This document shows positions 18,470 through 26,628 of a stretch of 64,000 nucleotides of DNA, piece by piece. Origin of the DNA: Bacillota bacterium (GTDB lineage Bacteria > Bacillota > Sulfobacillia > RBS10-35 > JAJYVN01). The notes under the pieces are model-generated. The model was given only the letters and a program-made list of their open reading frames with translations, was not told the origin of the DNA and made no database searches. Numbering within the stretch: the first letter of the stretch is position 1; each line of letters opens with the position of its first letter. A program made the position numbers and the translations under genes. The stretch spans positions 1 to 64,000 of the forward strand of contig JAJZMB010000170.1 in NCBI GenBank assembly GCA_021803205.1. The letters run 5' to 3'.

Positions 18470-19522
18470 TCAAGCCCTCCGCGCCGGCACCCAGGCCAGT
18501 TCCGGCGGCAGTTCCTCTTCCAGGAAGTAAAGCACGCGCTCCTTCTTGAACTCGCGGCTGCTCCACAGGTACTGGCACTCCGCCACGCCCGTCTGCGCGG
18601 CGATCGCCTCCAGCGTGCGCAGGCACTCCTCCCGCGTCCGGCCGTGCACCATGGTGTATACGTTGTACGGGAAGTCGGGGTAGACCGGCCGCTGATAGCA
18701 ATGGCTCACCGCGGCGAAGGAAGCCATCTCCGACCCCACCTGGTCGACCCGGGCGGTGGGGACCTTCCAGACCCCCATGGCGTTGCTGACGAAGCCCGCA
18801 TTCTGATGGCGCAGCACCGCCGAAAAGCGACGCATCTTGCCGCAACCGATCATCCCGGCGCACCAACGAAAGACCTCGTCCGTGCGGACCCCGAGCGCGG
18901 CCGCGTAATCGTCGAACGGTCGCGGCGTATGCGGCAGGTCTTTTTGCAGTTCACGGATGAAGGCGATGTCCCGGGCCGAGAGCGGCACGGCGCTGCCCCG
19001 CGCCACGTCCGCGGCCGCGTATACGCGCGCCTGCTCCCGCGACTCGGGCTGCCGCTCCCCCGCCACGTCCAGCCGCACGCCGATCTTGAAGAGTTTGAGC
19101 GTCGGTAGCACGCGGGTCGCCCGCGCCCCTGCGCGCTCGCCCAAACGGAGCGCGGCCTGCTCGACGTCCTGCCAGGGCGGCACGGCAAGCGTGAACCACA
19201 GATTGTAGCGATGCTGGCGCGCATAGTTGTGGCTCACACCCGGGTGGGCGGAGATCAGCGCGGCCGCTTCCTCCAGACCCTCCGGCGGGAATTCCATCGC
19301 CACAAGCGTGGAATGGTAGCCGAGCGCCCGCGTGTCGAAGATGGCGCTGATCTGACGGACGACGCGCACCTGCCGCAGCCGCGCCAGGCGGGCGCGCACG
19401 TCGTCCTCAGCCGTACCGAGTGCGGCGCCCAGGGCGGCGTAGGGCCGCTCCTCCAAAGGAAAGTCCTCCTGGATACGGTTGAGCAGCAAGCGATCGAGTT
19501 CATCGAGCATCGCTTTGGCCAC
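18470..19522 (-). CDS. Fused AhbA-AhbB-type siroheme decarboxylase-like protein (Lrp/AsnC fold)
   Basis: 350 residues made of two tandem Lrp/AsnC-like units. Unit 1 (about 1-165) has an N-terminal HTH-like part then SHNYARQHRYNLWFTL. Unit 2 (about 185-340) has GFVSNAMGVWKVP and SHCYQRPVYPDFPYNVYTMVHG. These motifs mark AhbA and AhbB (NirD/L/G/H relatives), which remove two acetate side chains from siroheme to give didecarboxysiroheme on the alternative heme or heme d1 routes. Here the two halves are one polypeptide. No other heme genes are adjacent. The start is GTG 19522; an ATG four codons later is possible. The pgpA gene precedes it by 49 bp. Confidence 0.82.
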   Translation of the reverse strand: MAKAMLDELDRLLLNRIQEDFPLEERPYAALGAALGTAEDDVRARLARLRQVRVVRQISAIFDTRALGYHSTLVAMEFPPEGLEEAAALISAHPGVSHNYARQHRYNLWFTLAVPPWQDVEQAALRLGERAGARATRVLPTLKLFKIGVRLDVAGERQPESREQARVYAAADVARGSAVPLSARDIAFIRELQKDLPHTPRPFDDYAAALGVRTDEVFRWCAGMIGCGKMRRFSAVLRHQNAGFVSNAMGVWKVPTARVDQVGSEMASFAAVSHCYQRPVYPDFPYNVYTMVHGRTREECLRTLEAIAAQTGVAECQYLWSSREFKKERVLYFLEEELPPELAWVPARRA

Positions 19523-19571
19523 AGCATCGCCCCCGCTTTGTCCGTACTCCGGCGCCGCATGCCGGGGCTCT

Positions 19572-20090
19572 TCAACGCGTGTCCCGGTGCCCGTGCGCGA
19601 TGCGCGCCGCCGCCGCGGCGGCCACCGCCGCGATCAGGTCGTCAAGAAAGGTGTCGCAGCGCTCCGGACCGTGGCCTCGGCCGTCCACCAGTCCCACAAT
19701 GCCGGGTTTGACCTTGTCCAGATAGCCGAAGTTGGTAAAGCCGATGCTGCCGTATATGTTGACGACGGCCAAGGCCAGGACCTCGTCGATGCCGTAGAGG
19801 GGATCGTCGTGCAGGACCGTACTCTGCAGGGGCTCCGGTAGGGCACCGCGCTCGGCGAGGGTGTCCAGGGCGATACCGGTCAGCAGCGCATTGCACACCT
19901 CACGCTTGCTCAGCACCGCCTCGACACTCTCCACGCATTCGGCGACATCGAGCCCGGGGACGAAGGGGCGTTGCAGGTCTAAGACAATGGCGGCGATGTC
20001 GGCGATACGCACCCCGCGCCCCTCCAGGTGACGCTCACACAGGGCACGCGCCTCTTCGCCGGCGGGCGTATGGGCGACAGTGGTATGCAT
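19572..20090 (-). CDS. PgpA/YutG-like phosphatidylglycerophosphatase A family protein
   Basis: 172 residues matching Bacillus YutG almost motif for motif: GVRIADIAAIVLDLQRPFVPGLDVAECVESVEAVLSKREV with the helical core, NALLTGIALD, then the catalytic-site stretch LYGIDEVLALAVVNIYGSIGFTNFGYLDKVKPGI and the end TFLDDLIAAVAAA. Family members dephosphorylate phosphatidylglycerophosphate or related lipids. No transmembrane segments of the classic E. coli PgpA are obvious, as in YutG. ATG 20090 is chosen because homology begins there. It is followed within 49 bp by the siroheme-decarboxylase-like gene, so the two are probably co-transcribed. Confidence 0.86.
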   Translation of the reverse strand: MHTTVAHTPAGEEARALCERHLEGRGVRIADIAAIVLDLQRPFVPGLDVAECVESVEAVLSKREVCNALLTGIALDTLAERGALPEPLQSTVLHDDPLYGIDEVLALAVVNIYGSIGFTNFGYLDKVKPGIVGLVDGRGHGPERCDTFLDDLIAAVAAAAAARIAHGHRDTR

Positions 20091-20208
20091 CGAGCTGTGA
20101 TGCCCCCCGCGACATGATAGCACCACCACAGGAGTCCGCGGGCCGGAGGGAATCGCCATGGCCGCCGCGGCTACAGCCCAATGCGGCGGCCGGTTATAGC
20201 CCGGCCGC

Positions 20209-20673
20209 CTACGCGTCGCCGCGGCCACCGGCGGTGCTGCCGCCCAGCGCGCGGATCATCGCGTTCCACGCCAATGTGGCGCACTTGACCCGCACCGGGA
20301 ACTGGGCGACCCCCGAGAGCGCCACCAGGTCGCCGAGACTCTCTTCGGCAGCCGGCCCACCCGCCAACATGCCCTTGAACGCAGCGCTCATGCCCACCGC
20401 CTGATCGAGGGTCTTGCCGCGCAGGGCCTCGGTCATCATCGAGGCGGAGGCCATGCTGATGGAGCAACCCCGGCCCTCGAAGCGAACGTCCGCGATGGGG
20501 CCGCCGTCCAGGCGCAGGCTGATGCGGATCTCGTCCCCGCAGGTGGGGTTCTGCAACTCCACCTCCACAGCATCCTCCCCCGTGATGCGGCCGGCGTGAC
20601 GTGGGTTCTTGTAATGGTCCAGGATGACCTCCCGGTACAGATCCTCCAGGGCGTCGTCCCCGACGTCAGGCAT
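20209..20673 (-). CDS. sufU: Fe-S assembly protein SufU
   Basis: 154 residues with the three SufU cysteines: NPTCGDEI, GRGCSISMAS and VRVKCATLAW, plus the conserved Asp after the first Cys. It has the insert between the second and third Cys (here containing LAGGPAAEESLGDL) that separates SufU from IscU. SufU is the zinc-dependent sulfurtransferase partner of SufS. ATG 20673 overlaps the sufS 3' end by 8 bp, so the two are translationally coupled. Last gene of the visible suf cluster; no sufB follows. Confidence 0.96.
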   Translation of the reverse strand: MPDVGDDALEDLYREVILDHYKNPRHAGRITGEDAVEVELQNPTCGDEIRISLRLDGGPIADVRFEGRGCSISMASASMMTEALRGKTLDQAVGMSAAFKGMLAGGPAAEESLGDLVALSGVAQFPVRVKCATLAWNAMIRALGGSTAGGRGDA

Positions 20674-21934
20674 GAAAGAACTCCCTCGCGCGCAGAATCG
20701 AGTCGCGGAGAGTGTCGATCTCCGCCGGCGTGTTGTAAAGGGAGAAACTGGCGCGCGCGGTGGCCACGACGCCGAGGTGGCGCATCAGCGGTTGCGCGCA
20801 GTGATGGCCGGCGCGCACCGCGATGCCGTCCCGGTCGAGGAACTGCGCCAGGTCGTGGGGGTGCACACCCGCCACATTGAAGGCCGCGAGCGCCGCCCGG
20901 GGTGCGGGTGGGCCATAGACGGTCACCCCCGGCAGGTCCCGCAGCACTTCCAGGGCGTGCGCCGTCAGGCGGGCCTCGTGTGCGGCAATCGCCTCCATCC
21001 CACCACAGGCCCGCAGATAGTCCACCGCTGCCGCCAGCCCGACCGCCCCGGCCACGTTGGGCGTGCCCGCCTCGAACTTATAAGGGATCTCGTTCCAGGT
21101 GGAGCATTCCAGTTCCACGCGCAGAATCATCTCGCCGCCGCCGAAGAAGGGTTCCGTCTCCTCCAGCCGCTCGGGCCGCCCCCACAGCACGCCGATGCCC
21201 AATGGCCCGTACATCTTGTGTCCGGAGAAGGCGAGGAAGTCACAGCCGATCGCCGTGACGTCCAGCGGCAGGTGGGGCACGCTCTGCGCGGCGTCCACCA
21301 CGCAGAGCGCCCCGGCGGCGCGGGCCGCCGCGCAGATCTCCGCGACCCTGGTGATCGTGCCGAGAACGTTGCTGGCATGCGTCACGGCGACGATGCGCGT
21401 ACGTTCGTTGAGTAGACCGTCGCGCGCCAAGGCCCCCTGGTCCAGTTCGCCGCCCGGCAACAGGGGAATAAAGCGCAACTTGGCGCCGGTCTCGGCAGCC
21501 ACAAGCTGCCAGGGGACGAGGTTGCTGTGATGCTCCATCGGGGTCAGCAACACCTCGTCGCCCGGGCGCAGCCGGCGACGTCCCCACGCCCAGGCGACGA
21601 GGTTGAGCGCCTCGGTGGCGTTGCGCACAAAGACCACGCCGCGCACGTCCGGGGCCCCGATGAACGTCGCGATCTTGGCCCGCGCCGCCTCGTACGCCGC
21701 CGTGGCCTCCTCCCCCAGGGTGTGGATCGCCCGGTGCACGTTGGCATTGTAACGCCGATACACGTCAGCCTCGGCTTCGATGACCACGACCGGCTTCTGA
21801 GTTGTGGCCGCATTGTCCAGGTATACCAGCGGCCGGCCGTGGACGGTACGCGAAAGAATAGGAAAGTCGGAACGGAGCACGTCGGGATCGCACGCGACAG
21901 GCGCCTCGGTCCCCGCGGTGGGCCGGTGGGACAT
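20666..21934 (-). CDS. sufS: Cysteine desulfurase SufS
   Basis: 422 residues of group II cysteine desulfurase. LDNAATTQKP near the start, ATEALNLVAWAWG, the DAAQSVPHLPLDV strand, SGHKMYGPLGIGVLWG with the PLP lysine, and RAGHHCAQPLM with the catalytic Cys on the short loop typical of SufS. It moves sulfur from cysteine to SufU for the SufBCD scaffold. ATG 21934 lies after a GAAGGGG site; ten upstream codons are excluded. Operon order is sufC-sufD-sufS-sufU. Confidence 0.96.
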   Translation of the reverse strand: MSHRPTAGTEAPVACDPDVLRSDFPILSRTVHGRPLVYLDNAATTQKPVVVIEAEADVYRRYNANVHRAIHTLGEEATAAYEAARAKIATFIGAPDVRGVVFVRNATEALNLVAWAWGRRRLRPGDEVLLTPMEHHSNLVPWQLVAAETGAKLRFIPLLPGGELDQGALARDGLLNERTRIVAVTHASNVLGTITRVAEICAAARAAGALCVVDAAQSVPHLPLDVTAIGCDFLAFSGHKMYGPLGIGVLWGRPERLEETEPFFGGGEMILRVELECSTWNEIPYKFEAGTPNVAGAVGLAAAVDYLRACGGMEAIAAHEARLTAHALEVLRDLPGVTVYGPPAPRAALAAFNVAGVHPHDLAQFLDRDGIAVRAGHHCAQPLMRHLGVVATARASFSLYNTPAEIDTLRDSILRAREFFHA

Positions 21935-21999
21935 CACGCCACCCCTTCTCCACGTGGGAGGCATTCCGGCGGAACCCCTGCCCTGGAACGGGGAAGGGG

Positions 22000-23223
22000 T
22001 CAGACCGCCGACCGTTCGTCGATCTTGCGATCGACCAGCGCCGTCAGTTCCTCCCGCGCCGGTGGCAGCGGGATCCGCTCCACCAGCGGCGCGAAGAATC
22101 CGTGCACGATCAGTCGCTCGGCCTCACGACGCGTCAGCCCGCGTGACTCCAGGTAAAAGAGCTGCTCCTGGTCCACCTTGCCGGTGGTCGCCGCGTGTCC
22201 CGCCTGGAGTTCGTTCTCGTCGATGTACAGGGCTGGGATCGCATCCGAACGGACGCCGGCCGACAGATGCAGGGTGTTCTCCTTCTGCTGCGAGTTGCTG
22301 TCCTTGGCGCCGTGCTTGATGTCGGAGGTGCCGCGGTAAATGGCGCGGGAGTGCCCGATGAGGACACCCCTGGCCAGCATCAGGCCGTTTGTGCGCGCGC
22401 CGTGGTGTTCCAGCGTCGCCAGCAGATCCATGTGCTGGGTGCCGGAAGGGAAGAACACCACCTGAGAGAGGGCTTCAGCACCCACACCCCGGAGCACGCT
22501 GGTCGTTGCCGAGCGGGATAGGCCCCCTCCCAACTCCCCGAGGAGCCACTGGACGCGAGCATCACGCCCGAGTTCACAGCGGCGGGCGGTGAAGTTTCGT
22601 ACACCGAGACTCCAGTTCTGAAGCTCGACAAACCGGAGTCGGGCGCCGTCGGCAATGCCTGCCTCGACAACGGAGGTGACCAGGGCCGTCGCGGCCCCGG
22701 CGTCCGTTTCACCCGGAGGCGGGCCGCCGTCCTCCCGCTGGAATACATCCGCCTCGGCCATGCGGCCAAGGGCGAGCACGGTGCGGGGGTGGAACTGGGC
22801 AGGGGCCCCCGTTCCCAGGCGGTAGACGATGTGGACGGGCCCGGAGAGGGCGATGCCATCTGGTACATACACCAGGCAACCATGGTGGGCGGCCGCGTTG
22901 CGCGCCTCAAACTTCCCCGCCTGTGCCGGCACAAGGCGGCCCAGATGCTGCTGCACCAGTTCTGGCTCGTCCCGAGCGAGGTCAGCGATGGTCCCGGCGA
23001 CCACGCCCCGTTCCCGTGCCTCCGGCGGCAGGGTGAGTTCCACTGTCCCGCCAGCGGGCAGGGCAAAGCGGGAGAGGTCGAGACCAGAGACGTCCGTGCG
23101 GTCCCAGCGCGGCAGTGCCGTACGCGCGTCAATCCTGGCGGCGGCACGACGCAGGTCGGTCAACCAGCCCGGTCCAGGCAATGTGTCGATATGGCGCATG
23201 AGGTCTGCCTCAGTGGTGGACAA
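22000..23223 (-). CDS. sufD: Fe-S assembly protein SufD
   Basis: 407 residues. The right-handed beta-helix core of SufB/SufD is shown by VVFFPSGTQHMDLLATLEHHG, GVLIGHSRAIYRGTSDIKHGAKDSNSQQKENTLHLS and ALYIDENELQAGHAATTGKVDQEQLFYLESRGLTRREAERLIVHGF. The Cys/Glu pair of SufB is not obvious, and the length fits SufD. It forms the SufBCD scaffold with SufC. The start is TTG 23223, 4 bp after sufC, with GAGGTG upstream; an ATG eight codons later is possible. Confidence 0.93.
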   Translation of the reverse strand: MSTTEADLMRHIDTLPGPGWLTDLRRAAARIDARTALPRWDRTDVSGLDLSRFALPAGGTVELTLPPEARERGVVAGTIADLARDEPELVQQHLGRLVPAQAGKFEARNAAAHHGCLVYVPDGIALSGPVHIVYRLGTGAPAQFHPRTVLALGRMAEADVFQREDGGPPPGETDAGAATALVTSVVEAGIADGARLRFVELQNWSLGVRNFTARRCELGRDARVQWLLGELGGGLSRSATTSVLRGVGAEALSQVVFFPSGTQHMDLLATLEHHGARTNGLMLARGVLIGHSRAIYRGTSDIKHGAKDSNSQQKENTLHLSAGVRSDAIPALYIDENELQAGHAATTGKVDQEQLFYLESRGLTRREAERLIVHGFFAPLVERIPLPPAREELTALVDRKIDERSAV

Positions 23224-23227
23224 CGCG

Positions 23228-23995
23228 CTACACCTCGGTCCGACCGGCGGCGACTTCCTCTTTAACCCAGTCGTAGCCGTCCTTTTCGATGCGGTCTACC
23301 AATTCGCGCCCCCCGGAGCGCACGATGCGGCCCTCAAACATGATGTGCACAAAGTCAGGCTCGATGTAGCGCAGGATGCGCTCGTAGTGGGTGATCACCA
23401 GCACGCCCAGATTCGGCCCCCGCAGCGAGTTCACCCCGTTGCTGACCACCTTGATGCTGTCAACGTCCAGGCCGGAGTCCGTCTCGTCCATCAGGGCGAT
23501 CCGGGGCTCCAGCATCGCCATCTGTAAAATCTCGTTGCGCTTGCGCTCGCCGCCTGAGAAGCCCTCGTTGAGGTAGCGCCGGGCGACGCCCTCATCCCAC
23601 TCCAGCAACGCGATCTTCTCCAAGAGCTTTTTGCGGAACTGGACGAAGGGCAACTCACGCCCGCGGGCCTTGAGCGCCGCATGGATGAAGTTGGCGACAG
23701 TCACCCCGGGAACCTCAAGCGGGTACTGGAAGGCGAGAAAGAGGCCGGCACGCGCCCGTTCGTCCGGGCTCATGGCGAGCAGATCCTCGCCGCCCAGGCG
23801 CACCGCGCCGCCGATCAACCCATAGCGGGGGTGCCCCGCGAGCGTATTGGCCAGGGTGCTCTTACCTGAACCGTTCGGCCCCATCAGGGCGTGTACCTCG
23901 CCCGGACCGACCCGCAACGAGACGCCACGCAGGATCTGCTGGCCCTCGACACTGGCCTGCAGGTTTTCGATTTCGAGAGCGATTCCGTCTACCAA
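23228..23995 (-). CDS. sufC: Fe-S assembly ATPase SufC
   Basis: 255 residues. Walker A GPNGSGKS, the SufC-typical LFLAFQYPLEVPGV Q-loop, FSGGERKRNEILQMAM signature, Walker B IALMDETDSGLDVDS, and ITHYERIL switch. SufC drives conformational change of SufB-SufD during cluster assembly. It starts at TTG 23995 and is the first gene of sufCDSU, about 140 nt downstream of a consensus promoter. Confidence 0.96.
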   Translation of the reverse strand: MVDGIALEIENLQASVEGQQILRGVSLRVGPGEVHALMGPNGSGKSTLANTLAGHPRYGLIGGAVRLGGEDLLAMSPDERARAGLFLAFQYPLEVPGVTVANFIHAALKARGRELPFVQFRKKLLEKIALLEWDEGVARRYLNEGFSGGERKRNEILQMAMLEPRIALMDETDSGLDVDSIKVVSNGVNSLRGPNLGVLVITHYERILRYIEPDFVHIMFEGRIVRSGGRELVDRIEKDGYDWVKEEVAAGRTEV

Positions 23996-24140
23996 GCCCT
24001 GTCAGCCTCCAAACGGCGGACGGTGTTCTGGCCAAGGTCGCCATTCGCCGGAACACCGCTTCTCGGACATCGGCGACGCGAACGGCCACGCCGGCTCTCC
24101 CGCCAGACGTCCGGACGCCTCACGCCCACCGGACGTTGCC

Positions 24141-24169
24141 ATTATAGGCGGCACCCCTGGGCGTGTCAA
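24141..24169 (-). promoter_or_regulatory. Perfect consensus sigma-A promoter of the suf cluster
   Basis: On the minus strand TTGACA (24169-24164), a 17-bp spacer and TATAAT (24146-24141). All twelve consensus bases match. It points at sufC with a leader of about 140 nt. Confidence 0.9.
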
Positions 24170-24191
24170 AAGTTGAGCGGAACACTCGGAA

Positions 24192-24228
24192 ATGCGTCAA
24201 ATCCAAGCACGGCTTGAATTTGGCGCAT
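24192..24228 (-). terminator. 17-bp hairpin between the methyltransferase and the suf promoter
   Basis: Arms 24192-24208 and 24212-24228 form a 17-bp stem (two G-U pairs) with a 3-nt loop. It lies 23 bp upstream of the suf -35 box and about 310 bp downstream of the methyltransferase stop. It may be a terminator without a long T-run, or an operator-like palindrome. No gene is seen in 23996-24536. Confidence 0.5.
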
Positions 24229-24536
24229 CCGGATTCGCCCGCGCCGCCGCCCGGCGGTCCGTAGCGCGCCGGCCTGTGGACCACCTGGACCACCGAAATC
24301 CCGCAGCCACACCTGTGGAGCACAGGCCCGGCGAGAGCCGCCGCCGCGTGCCGGGCGGGCGGGCGCGCAGCCGAAAGTGGGGCTTCCGGTACGCGTCAGG
24401 TCGCCTTCCCGCGTCGCCCGGGGCCAGCTCGTCTGACCCGTGCGCCGCGCCTTGGCTGGAGCGGCGCGCCCGGAAGGCGCGCGGACCGGAGCGGGTGGCC
24501 GCAGGCAGGTCCTGCCCGCGGCCACCCGCGCAAGCA

Positions 24537-25187
24537 TCACGTCCGTCGGGCCGTACCGGTGACCAGCCGGTAGATGGGGAAGGGCAGCCGGCGCGTCCGG
24601 TAGTCAAGCTCGGCGAACCCGGCGGCGGAGACCGCAAAGATCGTGTCCCGATCGAGGCGGCATCCCGCGGCCAGGCGTTGCCACGCCGGCTGCAGCCGCC
24701 GCTGCCAACGGGCCGCGCCTCCTCCGCTGGCACGCACATGCTCCAGGAAGGCCAACGTCCCGCCGGGACGCAGCACGCGGCGCACCTCGGCCAGGGCGCG
24801 CGCCGGATCATCCACGGTGCAGAGCACAAGGAAGCTGGCCACAGCGTCGAAGGACGCGTCCGGAAACGGCAGCGCCTCGGCGGCCGCCGGAAGCAACTCC
24901 AGCTTCAGACCGAGCCGCCTCGCCCGGGCGGCAGCGCGGCGCCGCATGTGCGGGTCCGGCTCGACGGCGACGAGCGTCTCCAGCCGACCGGCGCGGGCAG
25001 CCTCCAACCAGTACGGGAAGGAGGCACCCGTTCCGGCACCGATCTCCAGCACCCGGCCGCGACATGCCGCCACGCAGCGCCGCCGTTCGGCACCGAGCAG
25101 CTCCTGCTCTGCCGCGCGCCCGAGCAAATCATAGACGGCGGCGAAGACAGGGTGGCCCCGTGGCCGCAGGCCGCGGGTGGATGCCAT
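24537..25187 (-). CDS. Class I SAM-dependent methyltransferase
   Basis: 216 residues with the Rossmann methyltransferase motifs: VLEIGAGTGASFPYW (motif I), VAVEPDPHMRRRA (acidic loop), LPFPDASFDAVASFLVLCTVDD (motifs II/III), EVRRVLRPGGTLAFLEHVRA. The C-terminal segment (WQRLAAGCRLDRDT ... AGFAELDY) resembles the METTL7/phospholipid-N-methyltransferase-like group, so a lipid or small hydrophobic substrate is possible. ATG 25187 with GGAG upstream. It lies alone between tRNA-Arg and the suf promoter. Confidence 0.88.
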   Translation of the reverse strand: MASTRGLRPRGHPVFAAVYDLLGRAAEQELLGAERRRCVAACRGRVLEIGAGTGASFPYWLEAARAGRLETLVAVEPDPHMRRRAAARARRLGLKLELLPAAAEALPFPDASFDAVASFLVLCTVDDPARALAEVRRVLRPGGTLAFLEHVRASGGGAARWQRRLQPAWQRLAAGCRLDRDTIFAVSAAGFAELDYRTRRLPFPIYRLVTGTARRT

Positions 25188-25340
25188 GTGCTCCAGCTCC
25201 CCAGGACGATGGTGTCCGGCCAGGGGCGCGAAACCCCACCAGGCGCGTCACCGGACCGGCCGCGCGCTCCGCCGCGGCGTGGCAGCACAGAGGTGCAGGG
25301 GACACTGCGCCGGAGACCTTTCCCACCTCGCGGAGAGCAG

Positions 25341-25375
25341 AGGGCCCCGAGGCCCGGTTGCGGCCTCGGGGCCCT
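25341..25375 (-). terminator. Hairpin downstream of tRNA-Arg
   Basis: A perfect 14-bp G/C-rich stem (25341-25354 with 25362-25375, 7-nt loop) begins 10 nt after the tRNA 3' end on the minus strand. A T-run is lacking. Confidence 0.65.
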
Positions 25376-25384
25376 TCAGAAATC

Positions 25385-25463
25385 TGGTGCGCCCGGCAGG
25401 ATTTGAACCTGCGCTAACCAGGCTCCGGAGGCCTGTGCTCTATCCAGGCTGAGCTACGGGCGC
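25385..25463 (-). tRNA. tRNA-Arg (anticodon CCG)
   Basis: The minus strand folds as a full cloverleaf. The acceptor GCGCCCG pairs with CGGGCGC, the D-arm is GCTC...GAGC, the anticodon stem CAGGC/GCCTG encloses loop CTCCGGA (CCG, reading CGG), and the T-arm is GCAGG-TTCAAAT-CCTGC. Discriminator A and an encoded CCA follow. Confidence 0.97.
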
Positions 25464-25472
25464 GACACAATA

Positions 25473-25502
25473 ACCATAGCACGCCGACGCGGCGATCGTC
25501 AA
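25473..25502 (-). promoter_or_regulatory. Promoter of tRNA-Arg
   Basis: TTGACG (25502-25497), 18-bp spacer, TATGGT (25478-25473) on the minus strand, ending 9 nt before the tRNA. Nothing else is recognised between 25464 and 25784. Confidence 0.6.
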
Positions 25503-25784
25503 AGCGCTGCAAATATCTTCGGCATACCCCAGCCGCACGCCGGTGATCGGTGGGAGGCGCCGCTGCGCCGTCGCTGCCGTTTCGACCGCCGCGTGACGGC
25601 TGGCCCGCTCTCCCTCCGCCCCGCCATCGGCTTGTACTCGGCCGTTGGTCCCATGCGGACACCGCCAGCCCGCCTGCGGTGCCCACACGCCACACCCTGC
25701 CAGCGGAGTGTCCTCGCCTATCGGCTGCGGGCGCAGTCGTACCCGCCTATGCCGTACGCTCTTGGTCGGCGGGGCGTCGCGCCC

Positions 25785-26552
25785 TCAGGTCCGTATCGCC
25801 GCGATGGCGGACCGCAGGGCATCCCCGGATCGCCCCGCGCCACCCTTGGGCCGGAACTCCAGCCCGACGAAACCGTCGTAGCCGGCATCCTCGATTGCCG
25901 CGATCACATTGCGGTAGTTGATCTCTCCGGTTCCCGGCTCGAAGCGGCCCGGAACGTCCGCGGCGTGGAAGTAGCCGATATGTCCGATGTTGGCCCGGAT
26001 CGTGGCGATCAGGTTGCCCTCCATAATCTGCACATGGTAGATGTCATAGAGCACCTTCACCGCGTCCGAAGCCACTGCCTCCACAATGCGCACTGCCGTT
26101 TCCGTCCGGTCGAGGAAATAGCCCTTGTGATCCACCAGAGTGTTCAGGATCTCCAGGTTGAGGCGCACATGCGCGGCTTCCGCGGTGGCGGCCACGGCTC
26201 GGAGGCCCCGCACCACCGACGCCTCCTGCTCCGCCGGTACGAGTTCCGGCACCCGGTTGCCCGTGGTCACAATGACATCCCGCAGGCCGTGCTCGGCCGC
26301 AGTCGCGATCGCCTGGCGCATCCCGGCCTCCGCCCGCTCGCCTTTGGCCGGATCGGTGAGCGGCACGCCGCAGGCAAAGGTCCCCACCCTCAGCCCCAGC
26401 GCCTCCGCCCGGCGAAAGATCGCCGACACATCCTTGCCGTCGGCACCCCAGAACTCCACCGCCGGCGCGCCTGCCGCCGCGGCGGCGTCGATGCGGTCGA
26501 TGAACGGCATATCCGTGAAGAGCATCTCGATACAGGCGGAAAGCGTCACCAC
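25785..26552 (-). CDS. Hydroxypyruvate isomerase-like TIM-barrel protein
   Basis: 255 residues, the typical length of Hyi-like proteins. VTLSACIEMLFTDMPFIDRIDAAAAAGAPAVEFW starts the barrel. LNLEILNTLVDHKGYFL gives one catalytic Glu; VLYDIYHVQIMEGNL the Asp/His/Gln metal set; GYFHAADVPGRFEPGTGEINY is the Hyi signature; GFVGLEFRPKGG gives the second Glu. Hyi interconverts hydroxypyruvate and tartronate semialdehyde, but many homologues act on other keto sugars. The start is GTG 26552. It follows another sugar-isomerase-like gene in the same direction. Confidence 0.87.
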   Translation of the reverse strand: MVTLSACIEMLFTDMPFIDRIDAAAAAGAPAVEFWGADGKDVSAIFRRAEALGLRVGTFACGVPLTDPAKGERAEAGMRQAIATAAEHGLRDVIVTTGNRVPELVPAEQEASVVRGLRAVAATAEAAHVRLNLEILNTLVDHKGYFLDRTETAVRIVEAVASDAVKVLYDIYHVQIMEGNLIATIRANIGHIGYFHAADVPGRFEPGTGEINYRNVIAAIEDAGYDGFVGLEFRPKGGAGRSGDALRSAIAAIRT

Positions 26553-26628
26553 GGCAGTTCCCCCTCACTGCGCCAGCGACTTGGCCGTCGCCGGGCCACA
26601 CAGGTCTTCGGCCCACGGGCCGGCCGGA

